NCBI GenBank assembly: GCA_036386835.1
Contig: DASVUX010000039.1
Coordinates: 1-64,000, forward strand
Direction of reading: 5' to 3'
Length of the DNA: 64,000 bases
Source: 2-12-FULL-35-15 sp036386835
GTDB lineage: Bacteria > Bacteroidota > Bacteroidia > 2-12-FULL-35-15
Shown here: piece by piece, positions 25,842 through 33,745 of the stretch
Layout: each line of letters begins with the position of its first letter
Position numbering within the stretch: the first letter of the stretch is position 1
Made by a program: the position numbers and the translations under genes
The notes under the pieces: generated by a model
What the model was told of the DNA's origin: nothing
The model's database searches: none
Seen by the model: the letters and a program-made list of their open reading frames with translations, nothing else

Positions 25842-26207
25842 ATGAACAAGACAAGCGCGCACGATGAACGTATTGCAAAAATGACATTTGCTTCTGTCTA
25901 CCCCATGTATGTTACAAAAGTAGAGAAGAAAGGCAGGACGAAAGAAGAATTGGACCAGGTAATAAAGTGGTTAACCGGGTTTGATCAGGAAACGCTGCAA
26001 AAACTTATTGAAGATAAGGTAACTTTTGAGTTGTTTTTTCAGAAGGCTGAATTAAACCCGGATGCAAGCCTTATTACCGGTGTGATCTGCGGTTACCGGG
26101 TTGAAGAAATCGAAAACCCTTTAACCCGACAGGTAAGATACCTTGACAAACTGGTTGATGAACTGGCGAAAGGCCGGAAGATGGAGAAAATTTTACGAAG
26201 CAGCTAA
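25842..26207 (+). CDS. DUF2200 family protein
   Basis: 121 residues, the complete family length. Diagnostic stretches are DERIAKMTFASVYPMYVTKVEKKGRT (key part FASVYPMYVTKVEKKGR), the W-L-T-G-F-D motif, TFELFFQKAELNPDA and ITGVICGYRVEEIENPLTR. The family is widespread in Bacteroidota and Firmicutes and has no established function. It is all-helical, cytosolic, and sits 26 bases after a DUF1801 gene on the same strand. Confidence 0.93.
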   Translation: MNKTSAHDERIAKMTFASVYPMYVTKVEKKGRTKEELDQVIKWLTGFDQETLQKLIEDKVTFELFFQKAELNPDASLITGVICGYRVEEIENPLTRQVRYLDKLVDELAKGRKMEKILRSS

Positions 26208-26258
26208 GCTGACCCTGTATCTTTCTTTTCATGCAGCGTTATAAAGGAAAATTTATAT

Positions 26259-26864
26259 ATGAAAACCACCTTTATCAACTTACTTTTATTATCATTTTTA
26301 CTTTCCTGTACAGCATCTAAACCCAGCTCTGAAGTCACACGCAAGGAACTTGGCAATCCGCCCGGCACACAAAAAATAGCAGAGAACCTTTACCTTGACC
26401 AGGCGGAGATCCGTAACCTGGATTACCTGGAATTCCTTCACTGGATGAAAGCTGTTCATGGAACGAACTCTGCTGAATACAAAGCGATTTATCCTGATTC
26501 CAATATCTGGAATTCATTGATTGGCGGGATTGCTCCCGACAGCAATTATCTCAGCCACCCACTCTACCGGAATCTTGGGGTGCTGGGTGTTTCCAATAAA
26601 CAAGCGCAGGAATTTGCTAAATGGCGATCAGACAGGGTGATGGAATTCATTCTTATTAAATATGGTGTTCTTACGCATAAGAAAGAGATCAGGAAGGAAT
26701 CGGCCTTTACTATTGAGAAATATTTTAGCGGTCAACACGATACTGTTAAACCGAATGCTTACCTGCTGTATTACCCTGAATATAAACTATTGAATACAAG
26801 CCAGGATACAAGAACAGGCTTTAAGAATATCTGCAGTTATAAAAAATGGGAACCACAAAAGTAA
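26259..26864 (+). CDS. lipoprotein resembling the N-terminal part of GldJ/GldK-type (SUMF1-like) proteins
   Basis: 201 residues. Signal peptide with lipobox LLSC (Cys17), so a lipoprotein. After it, NLYLDQAEIRNLDYLEFLHWMKAVHG resembles the D-x-x-E-[IV]-[TR]-N-x-D-[YW] opening of formylglycine-generating-enzyme/sulfatase-modifying-factor domains such as in gliding proteins GldJ and GldK, and LGVSNKQAQEFAKWRSDRVMEF resembles the following segment. The rest of that domain is missing, and the protein ends after KNICSYKKWEPQK. So it is a short relative, not an active enzyme. A terminator follows. Confidence 0.7.
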   Translation: MKTTFINLLLLSFLLSCTASKPSSEVTRKELGNPPGTQKIAENLYLDQAEIRNLDYLEFLHWMKAVHGTNSAEYKAIYPDSNIWNSLIGGIAPDSNYLSHPLYRNLGVLGVSNKQAQEFAKWRSDRVMEFILIKYGVLTHKKEIRKESAFTIEKYFSGQHDTVKPNAYLLYYPEYKLLNTSQDTRTGFKNICSYKKWEPQK

Positions 26865-26894
26865 ATTATCCAGCTGAGTATTATCTGATAAAAC

Positions 26895-26924
26895 AAAAAA
26901 GCAAACCCTGGGGTTTGCTTTTTT
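26895..26924. terminator. bidirectional intrinsic terminator
   Basis: AAAAAAGCAAACCC and GGGTTTGCTTTTTT pair around a short loop, with A-runs and T-runs on either side. It serves both the lipoprotein gene (plus) and the cold-shock gene (minus), which converge here. Confidence 0.85.
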
Positions 26925-26978
26925 GTGATTTCGCAGAATAAGATTTCTCCCTCCGGCTGAAATGGCAAGAGCTTATTA

Positions 26979-27167
26979 CTAAGCGATCCTTACGTTTACT
27001 GCGTTTAGACCTTTTTTACCATCCTGTGTATCATATGTTACTTCATCATGTTCACGGATATCTTCCGTTAAACCTGTTGCATGTACAAATATTTCTTGTC
27101 CGTTCTCGCCTGTGATAAATCCGAAACCTTTTGCTTCGTTAAAAAATTTTACTGTTCCTTTATTCAT
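26979..27167 (-). CDS. cold-shock domain protein (CspA family)
   Basis: 62 residues, slightly shorter than most CspA-type proteins (65-70). Single OB-fold with RNP1 KGFGFI (residues 13-18) and RNP2 IFVHAT (26-31), and the family opening MNKGTVKFFNEAKGFGF. It binds single-stranded RNA or DNA and relieves secondary structure. A possible promoter box lies some 265 bases upstream, giving a long 5' leader as known for cold-shock mRNAs elsewhere. It converges on the lipoprotein gene at a shared terminator. Confidence 0.95.
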   Translation of the reverse strand: MNKGTVKFFNEAKGFGFITGENGQEIFVHATGLTEDIREHDEVTYDTQDGKKGLNAVNVRIA

Positions 27168-27607
27168 GTTGTTTTTAATTGTGCGCAGCTGAATGCCGTG
27201 CTGGTTTTATTAATTATTAATTTACTGTTTACTTTATTTTTGGGATATGCCTTTCAGTCAATTGGCACTGGAATTGGGTAATTTACTACGACTGGATGAT
27301 CTTGATTTTAATTAACACTTGCCTATCAAATAAGCTTCTTATTTATCCGCAGAGGAAAAGAGAAAAAAAAGGAGTTGTAATTTGTGGGGTTACAAGCCGA
27401 TTGAGATGCAATCTTCGTTAGAATGATACAAAGGTAATCAATATATCCGGATTAGCTAATTAATATTCAACTATGTGAATTTTACTCTGCTTCCCCTGCA
27501 TGAAGCCAGGTAAGGTGCTACTCCTTTTACAAAAGATGAGTCAAAAAAATGGAAATCCGGAGAATCTCAATAATCCTTATCTTCATGCTTCCAACTCAGG
27601 CAATTGA
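27168..27607. other. 440-bp gap: probable long leader of the cold-shock gene
   Basis: No gene seen. On the minus strand CAAAGGTA at 27429-27436 reads TACCTTTG, a match to TAnnTTTG, which would give the cold-shock mRNA a leader of about 255 bases. The part nearest the gene is AT-rich with runs such as TTAATTATTAA. No clear promoter for the plus-strand operon starting at 27608 is visible. Confidence 0.45.
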
Positions 27608-28366
27608 ATGTACAAGGCAAAACGTATCCTATATCAAACCTTTATTATCACTCTCTTCCTCCTGGCAGCAGCAGCAATCCATTTCATCCTGTTTCCATAT
27701 GAAAGCCGCTGCATGCTTATCGATCTTTCAGGTTTAAAAAAGGAAGGCAGGCTTTATTTCAGTGAAGGCACTCCGCAGTCAACGAAAGATTCTCTTCGCT
27801 CACTTATAGAAAAAGCAAGTATCAGGGTTTCAAATTTCTGGGGAGAAAAGAGGGCTGACCCGAAATTCATTTATTGTGATAATGAAGAGGATTTTAAAAT
27901 ATACGGCAGTAAGGAAGTACTCCCTGCAGTCACTATGTCAAAGCTTGGACACTATATTGTGATCAGCCGGGAAGGCCTTGACCTCGATATTATCTCACAT
28001 GAACTCTCTCATACCGAACTTTACGAAAGAGTAGGGTTCTCCAATAAAACATTTAACCTTCCTTTATGGTTTGATGAAGGACTGGCCATGCAGAACGACT
28101 TCCGGGATTATTATTCTGAAGACACGTTAAAAGCTTTATCAGCCAACTTTACAAAGCTTCCGGGGATCCGGGAACTGGAAACACCGGATGACTTTTATGC
28201 CGGAACACCAAAGAAGATAATGCTCAATTATATGACAGCCAGGCATGAAGTACTTAACTGGTATACAAAACCTAAGCTTGATAAGTTCATTGAGCTTATC
28301 AACTCCGGAGAGGATTTTGAAGCCGCATACCTGCAGAAAGAAGAACCTGCATCAGAAGATAATTAA
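27608..28366 (+). CDS. membrane-anchored HExxH metallopeptidase-like protein
   Basis: 252 residues. An N-terminal membrane anchor (about residues 9-30) is followed by an extracytoplasmic domain. HELSH (131-135) followed by WFDEGLAM with Glu157, 22 residues after the motif, fits gluzincin metallopeptidases (peptidase MA-like). Both zinc histidines and the two glutamates are intact. The substrate is unknown. The gene is followed by a PIG-L deacetylase gene after eight bases, a 40-residue membrane peptide and a symporter, all on the same strand, so it belongs to that operon. Confidence 0.75.
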   Translation: MYKAKRILYQTFIITLFLLAAAAIHFILFPYESRCMLIDLSGLKKEGRLYFSEGTPQSTKDSLRSLIEKASIRVSNFWGEKRADPKFIYCDNEEDFKIYGSKEVLPAVTMSKLGHYIVISREGLDLDIISHELSHTELYERVGFSNKTFNLPLWFDEGLAMQNDFRDYYSEDTLKALSANFTKLPGIRELETPDDFYAGTPKKIMLNYMTARHEVLNWYTKPKLDKFIELINSGEDFEAAYLQKEEPASEDN

Positions 28367-28374
28367 TATCCACT

Positions 28375-30861
28375 ATGAAAAAACAATTTATTGCTTTAAC
28401 ACTGTTACTAACCGCGTATCACGCATTGCAAGGACAAAACACCAGTCTGAATTCTGCAGAAATCCTACAGGGCCTGAAAAAGCTAAATACTGTCGGCAGT
28501 GTGCTTTACATTGCCGCCCATCCTGATGATGAGAACACCCGCCTGCTGGCTTATCTTGCCAACGAAAGAAAATTCCGCACCGGGTATCTTTCTTTAACAC
28601 GCGGTGATGGCGGACAAAACCTGGTTGGTAAAGAGCAGGGTGAATTACTCGGATTGATACGGACACAGGAACTACTTGCAGCGCGCAGGACTGACGGTGC
28701 CGAGCAATTTTTCACCCGTGCGAACGATTTTGGATTCTCTAAAAACCCTGAAGAAACATTCGCCTTCTGGAACAAAGACAGCATCCTCTCTGATGTAGTC
28801 CTGGCTATCCGCCGGTTCAAACCTGATGTGATCATCTGCCGGTTTCCCACCACCGGTGAAGGCGGCCATGGCCATCATACAGCTTCGGCCATACTTGCTA
28901 TTGAAGCCTTTGAAGCTGCGGCTGACCCTAAACGCTTCCCCGGACAATTGAAACACACTGAAGTATGGAAAGTAAAACGGCTCTTCTGGAACACTTTTAA
29001 TTTCGGCACAACCAATACCATCGCTCCCGACCAGTTAAAAATAGATGTAGGTGTATTCAATCCGCTGCTTGGAAAAAGCTACGGTGAAATAGCTGCTGAG
29101 AGCCGTTCCTGTCACAAAAGCCAGGGGTTCGGCTCTGCGAAACAGCGTGGAAATTCCATTGAATATTTTAAGTTCCTGAAAGGCGACAGCGCAAAAAACG
29201 ATCCTTTTGAAAACATCAGCAATAGCTGGAATCAATTCAAGGGGCAGGAAAATATTGCCAGGATGATGGAGGAGCTCATTTCAAAATTCAGTCCGCTTGC
29301 ACCGCAAAACAGCCTACCTGCGCTGGTTGCAGTTTATAAGCAGTTCCAGTCCATGAACGAAAAAGAGCCGGGGCTACGCTACTGGAAACAGCAAAAATTA
29401 AAAGAAGCAGAAACACTTTTACTTGCCTGTTCTGGTCTATGGATGGAAGCTACAGCAGCTGATTATGCGGGAATCCCCGGTCAGGATGTGAGTATAACGG
29501 CACAGATCGTGAACAGGAATAACAGTGATGTTAAACTTAACAAAGTAACTTTTCTGCAGAGTGATACGACAACTTCACTTCTTTTAAAAGGCAATGAGCT
29601 TTACACTTTCAAAAGAAAAGAAAAGTTAGATCCTGCCCTCGCCTCCTCTAACCCCTATTGGTTGAATAAGGAGCACGAAATTGGGCTGTATAAAGTGTAT
29701 AATGAAGCATTGATAGGTCAGCCTGAAAATTCACCGGCAGCCAGGGTCACTTTTAAAATTTCGATCGCAGGGCTGGACCTGGAAATAGACCGTCCTCTTG
29801 TCTACAAATCCACAGATCCGGTAAAAGGCGAGATCTACAGGCCTTTCGAAATCCTTCCCCCGGCAACAGTGAACATCCCGGAAAAAAGTTTTGTATTTAC
29901 AGGAACCGAAGCAAGGACAATCTACCTAACAGTGAAAGCGAACGCAGCCAATATCAGCGGAACACTAAATGTAAAAGCAACCGAAGGATGGAAGATTACT
30001 GTAAAGAACCCCGGTTTCACATTAAGCAATAAAGGTGATGAAGCAGTGATTGAAGCCAGCATTGCCGCAGATCCCACTGCAAAAAACGGCCGGCTTCAGG
30101 CTTCCCTGGATGTGAACGGAGCGTCTTACAACAAAAGCCTGCAACGTATCGAATATGATCATATTCCTTACCAGTTCATCCTGAGTGATGCTGTTTCAAA
30201 ACTTGTGAATATTGACTTGAAAAAAGGAGGGAATAATATTGGTTACATTCTTGGTGCGGGTGATGACGTACCAGCGGCCTTAAAACAGATCGGGTATAAT
30301 GTGACGATCTTATCTGATGAATTACTCAGCAACGAAGACCTTTCAAAATACAACGCGATTGTAACCGGCATCAGGGCATACAATACAAACGACCGCTTAC
30401 AGGTCCATCACAGCAAATTGATGGAGTATGTAAAAAATGGTGGCAACCTGGTGGTCCAGTATAATACCAATAACCGTATAGGACCGGTCAAAGCGAAGAT
30501 CGGCCCTTACCCCTTCACTATTTCCCGCGATCGTGTTACCGATGAAAAGGCGGAAGTAAAGTTCAGTAATGAGAACCATCCTGCATTAAATTTCCCTAAC
30601 AGGATCACAAAAAACGATTTTGAAGGCTGGGTACAGGAGCGCGGAATTTACTTTGCATCGGAGATCGATAAGCAATACGAAACGGTATTCACCATGAACG
30701 ACCCGAATGAAAAATCCAGCGATGGCAGCCTGATCATCGGAAAATACGGGAAAGGTAATTTCGTTTATACAGGCCTTGTATTCTTCCGCGAACTGCCGGC
30801 AGGAATTCCTGGGGCATACAGGCTATTCGTTAACCTGCTCAGCCTTCCTCAAAACAAATAA
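28375..30861 (+). CDS. large secreted PIG-L family deacetylase
   Basis: 828 residues. Signal peptide MKKQFIALTLLLTAYHALQGQ. The N-terminal deacetylase domain has the zinc motif AHPDD (residues 48-52), GDGGQNLVG near 83 and the His cluster GHGHHTASA near 163, as in LmbE/MshB/GlcNAc-PI deacetylases. Beta-sandwich regions follow (an ETLLLACSGLWMEATA segment and NEW3-like repeats), and a C-terminal Rossmann/class-I-amidotransferase-like part (YNAIVTGIRAYNTNDRL, NGGNLVVQYNTN). It should remove an acetyl group from an amino sugar outside the cytoplasm. Neighbouring symporter suggests uptake of the product, which is inference. Confidence 0.92.
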   Translation: MKKQFIALTLLLTAYHALQGQNTSLNSAEILQGLKKLNTVGSVLYIAAHPDDENTRLLAYLANERKFRTGYLSLTRGDGGQNLVGKEQGELLGLIRTQELLAARRTDGAEQFFTRANDFGFSKNPEETFAFWNKDSILSDVVLAIRRFKPDVIICRFPTTGEGGHGHHTASAILAIEAFEAAADPKRFPGQLKHTEVWKVKRLFWNTFNFGTTNTIAPDQLKIDVGVFNPLLGKSYGEIAAESRSCHKSQGFGSAKQRGNSIEYFKFLKGDSAKNDPFENISNSWNQFKGQENIARMMEELISKFSPLAPQNSLPALVAVYKQFQSMNEKEPGLRYWKQQKLKEAETLLLACSGLWMEATAADYAGIPGQDVSITAQIVNRNNSDVKLNKVTFLQSDTTTSLLLKGNELYTFKRKEKLDPALASSNPYWLNKEHEIGLYKVYNEALIGQPENSPAARVTFKISIAGLDLEIDRPLVYKSTDPVKGEIYRPFEILPPATVNIPEKSFVFTGTEARTIYLTVKANAANISGTLNVKATEGWKITVKNPGFTLSNKGDEAVIEASIAADPTAKNGRLQASLDVNGASYNKSLQRIEYDHIPYQFILSDAVSKLVNIDLKKGGNNIGYILGAGDDVPAALKQIGYNVTILSDELLSNEDLSKYNAIVTGIRAYNTNDRLQVHHSKLMEYVKNGGNLVVQYNTNNRIGPVKAKIGPYPFTISRDRVTDEKAEVKFSNENHPALNFPNRITKNDFEGWVQERGIYFASEIDKQYETVFTMNDPNEKSSDGSLIIGKYGKGNFVYTGLVFFRELPAGIPGAYRLFVNLLSLPQNK

Positions 30862-30863
30862 CA

Positions 30864-30986
30864 ATGGAAGAGAAAGAAGAAAAATCCCCGATCATGGGCT
30901 CATGGCGTAATGTGTACGCGCTGGTGATCGGTGTTCTCATTGCAGTTATAGTTTTGCTTTACCTTTTTACACAGTATTATAAATGA
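30864..30986 (+). CDS. 40-residue single-span membrane peptide
   Basis: A short frame from ATG 30864 to TGA 30986 encodes a charged, Glu/Lys-rich N-terminus (MEEKEEKSPIMGSW), then one hydrophobic span (about residues 19-35, YALVIGVLIAVIVLLYLF) and a short tail TQYYK. Its start is two bases after the PIG-L stop and its TGA overlaps the symporter ATG (ATGA), so it is translationally coupled to both. That arrangement argues for a real gene. I do not recognise a named family. It may be an accessory subunit of the symporter. Confidence 0.75.
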   Translation: MEEKEEKSPIMGSWRNVYALVIGVLIAVIVLLYLFTQYYK

Positions 30987-32677
30987 GTTGGATCGACTGG
31001 CTGGTACTTGGCATCACGCTTATTTTCATCATTGTGTATGGTGTATGGAAAAGCCGCGGCTCAACAAATATTGAAGGTTATCTCCTTGCCAACCGTCAAT
31101 TGCCCTGGTACCATGTTGGCTTGTCGGTTATGGCAACCCAGGCAAGCGCAATTACTTTCTTATCTGCACCGGGACAAGGTTACAGTGACGGGCTGCGGTT
31201 CGTACAATTCTATTTTGGTTTACCGCTGGCAATGGTGGTGCTTTGCATCACCTTCATCCCTATTTTTCACAGGCTCAATGTTTACACGGCATACGAATAT
31301 CTTGAAAAGCGTTTTGATAATAAAACACGGTCATTAACAGCTTTCCTTTTCCTGCTCCAGCGCGGCCTGTCGACAGGTATTACAATCTATGCCCCTGCGA
31401 TCATTCTTTCCACAATATTGAATATTGATATTACTTATACTATCATCGCCAACGGATTACTGGTGATCGGCTACACCGTTTATGGCGGTACAAAAGCTGT
31501 TTCCTATACACAGCTTCTCCAGATGAGCATCATTTTTGCCGGGCTTTTTCTTGCCGCATTCATGGTCGTACATTTACTTCCCGGTAATGTAAGCTTCACG
31601 GATGCCCTTCATATAGCAGGAAAAATGAATAAGCTGAATGCGATCGACACCACATTTGACCTTAACAACCGTTATAATATCTGGTCAGGGATCATTGGCG
31701 GGTTCTTCCTTCAGCTCTCTTATTTCGGCACCGACCAGAGCCAGGTCGGAAGATACCTCACGGGCAGCTCTATTGCTCAAAGCAGGCTTGGGCTGGTAAT
31801 GAACGGACTGATCAAGATCCCAATGCAGTTTTTCATATTACTGATAGGAGTTCTTGTATTTACATTCTACCAATTCCACAAAGCACCATTATTTTTTAAT
31901 AAAGTTGAAGTCAGCCGCATAGAAAAAAGCAGGTATAAAGAAGATTACAGGAAACTGGAAGAAGCTTATTCTCTTGCACATGCTGAGAAAGAAATCCAGG
32001 TGAACGGCCTCGTGGAAGCGATGCACAGTGATGACGAAAGGGCGATAGATGCAATAAGGATAAAACTGCAGGAATCGGATAAAAAGGTAAATACTATCCG
32101 TAAAGAAGCAACAGCCCTGATGACTGCGAATGATAAAAAAGCCGATATTAATGATACGAATTACATTTTCTTAACCTTTGTTACGGAACAGTTGCCTGTG
32201 GGAATTGTGGGGCTGTTAATCGCTATCATTTTTCTTGCCGCCATGGGTTCTACGGCAAGCGGGTTGAATTCACTTGCGTCTACCACTGTGGTAGATTTTT
32301 ACAAACGACTCTTCCGGAAAGAAAAAAGCGATAAGGGATATCTGTCGGCTTCGCGGTGGTCCACCGTGATATGGGGATTGTTTTGTATCCTGGTGGCCTT
32401 TTATGCAAGTAAGCTGGGGAATTTAATTGAAGCTGTGAATATCCTTGGTTCTTTGTTCTATGGCACAATACTCGGGATCTTTCTTGTCGCCTTTTATATG
32501 AAAAAGATAAACGGCACCGCTGTTTTCTATGCTGCACTCATCGCAGAAGCGTTCATAGTATATGCCTGGGTTACGGAACTTACCGCTTTCCTCTGGCTGA
32601 ACGTTATTGGCTGCCTGCTGGTTATGATGTTCGCATTCCTCATTCAAAGGGTAATAACCAGGCGGGGTGTAAAATAA
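30983..32677 (+). CDS. sodium:solute symporter (SSS family)
   Basis: 564 residues with about thirteen membrane segments. The N-terminus MSWIDWLVLGITLIFIIVYGVWKSRG and the motif ATQASAITFLSAPGQGYSDGLRF near residue 50 are typical of SSS transporters; the sodium-site region GSTASGLNSLASTTVVDFYKRLF lies near 424. Between two membrane segments, residues about 310-395, is a hydrophilic, probably coiled-coil insert (KSRYKEDYRKLEEAYSLAHA and following) not present in basic members. It should import a small solute with sodium. Context (PIG-L, peptidase) suggests an amino-sugar or peptide-derived compound. Confidence 0.93.
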   Translation: MSWIDWLVLGITLIFIIVYGVWKSRGSTNIEGYLLANRQLPWYHVGLSVMATQASAITFLSAPGQGYSDGLRFVQFYFGLPLAMVVLCITFIPIFHRLNVYTAYEYLEKRFDNKTRSLTAFLFLLQRGLSTGITIYAPAIILSTILNIDITYTIIANGLLVIGYTVYGGTKAVSYTQLLQMSIIFAGLFLAAFMVVHLLPGNVSFTDALHIAGKMNKLNAIDTTFDLNNRYNIWSGIIGGFFLQLSYFGTDQSQVGRYLTGSSIAQSRLGLVMNGLIKIPMQFFILLIGVLVFTFYQFHKAPLFFNKVEVSRIEKSRYKEDYRKLEEAYSLAHAEKEIQVNGLVEAMHSDDERAIDAIRIKLQESDKKVNTIRKEATALMTANDKKADINDTNYIFLTFVTEQLPVGIVGLLIAIIFLAAMGSTASGLNSLASTTVVDFYKRLFRKEKSDKGYLSASRWSTVIWGLFCILVAFYASKLGNLIEAVNILGSLFYGTILGIFLVAFYMKKINGTAVFYAALIAEAFIVYAWVTELTAFLWLNVIGCLLVMMFAFLIQRVITRRGVK

Positions 32678-32682
32678 AAAAT

Positions 32683-32704
32683 CCCGCAGCTGTTTTGCTG
32701 CGGG
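32683..32704 (-). terminator. intrinsic terminator, mainly for the DUF2911 gene
   Basis: CCCGCAGC (32683-32690) and GCTGCGGG (32697-32704) form an eight-base stem. On the minus strand it is followed by a T-run, so it ends the 32728-33579 transcript. It may also stop the symporter transcript. Confidence 0.8.
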
Positions 32705-32727
32705 ACTCTCATAAGTATTATTGATAA

Positions 32728-33579
32728 TTACTTTTTATTCTCCGCGATCAGCTTTTTAGCCATTGTCACATAATCATCATTCTTCGCTTCAGTAGCCATT
32801 GCAACAACTTTTTCCGCGCTTTCAACAGCACCCTTCTTATCGTTCATTTTAGCCTGGATTTTCGCTTTCAGCATCATTACCCAATATGCCTTAGGGTTAG
32901 CAGCAACTGCCTTGTCAACCCACTCCGATGCTTTTGCAAGGTCTTTATTGTTCTCATAGTAATACGTTGCAGCCTGGAAATATGGCTTATTATCACCGAT
33001 TACATTTGCCTCAATATTCTTCATGATCTTTGAATCGATATCGGTAGTCACATTGAATGGAACACGGGTACTTTCCCAAACCAATTCGATATTTGTAGAA
33101 TTTGAAGTCATATCAGCGAAGTCTATGGTGAAGGTCTCTTTTTTCTTCTCCATTGTTTTCGGCTTAACTGTAAAGCGTACAAGTTCATTCTCTTTCTTGT
33201 AATCAGCTACGTTACCTCCCAGAGCCAGGTCCTTATAAAGCATTATTTCCCAGCTATCTTTATTCGGAACAGTGTATAATGCATAAGAACCGGCAGGTAC
33301 ATCTTTGCCTTCAATCTTTACATCATCGCCAAAAGTGATCTTGGTTGCAGCATTTGCTCCTGTACGCCATATCTTCCCAAAGGGAACAACGTCACCGTAA
33401 ATTACGCGGCCTTTTGCGCTTGGGCGTGAATACTCAATAGTGATCTCGGATAAACCGAAAGCTTGTTTAACGGTCTGTAAAGGACTCGGAGCCGGAACTT
33501 TCAGCTGTGCATCAGCAGTTGTGCCCGCAGCCAGTATAATTGCTGCCGCTGCAGAAATTGATTTTAATTTTTGTAACAT
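32728..33579 (-). CDS. DUF2911 protein with TPR-like C-terminus
   Basis: 283 residues. A signal peptide (MLQKLKSISAAAAIILAAGTTADAQ) is followed by the DUF2911 domain: ITIEYSRPSAKGRVIYGDVVPFGKIWRTGANAATKITFGDDV (key part YSRPSAKGR and GKIWRTGANAAT) and YALYTVPNKDSWEIMLYKD. The last 90 residues are helical repeats like TPRs (YYYENNKDLAKASEWVDKAV, AYWVMMLKAKIQAKMNDKKG). The family is common in Bacteroidota and of unknown function; it is exported to the periplasm. A TAnnTTTG box lies upstream (33612-33619) and a terminator downstream. Confidence 0.93.
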   Translation of the reverse strand: MLQKLKSISAAAAIILAAGTTADAQLKVPAPSPLQTVKQAFGLSEITIEYSRPSAKGRVIYGDVVPFGKIWRTGANAATKITFGDDVKIEGKDVPAGSYALYTVPNKDSWEIMLYKDLALGGNVADYKKENELVRFTVKPKTMEKKKETFTIDFADMTSNSTNIELVWESTRVPFNVTTDIDSKIMKNIEANVIGDNKPYFQAATYYYENNKDLAKASEWVDKAVAANPKAYWVMMLKAKIQAKMNDKKGAVESAEKVVAMATEAKNDDYVTMAKKLIAENKK

Positions 33580-33611
33580 ATTATTGGTTTTTGGTTTATA
33601 ATTTTCAGGTG

Positions 33612-33619
33612 CAAAGGTA
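33612..33619 (-). promoter_or_regulatory. -7 box for the DUF2911 gene
   Basis: Minus-strand TACCTTTG, 33 bases upstream of the ATG. The match to TAnnTTTG is exact; no clear -33 element is seen. Confidence 0.55.
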
Positions 33620-33745
33620 AAAATAAATACAAGGATAGATCGACCGGGAAAACCTATTCTGATATTAATACAAACATTGTTTCAAAGGGATTGTTTAAAT
33701 ATAAAACGGGCTGATCAGAATTCTATATAAGTTTAAACGAGCGGT

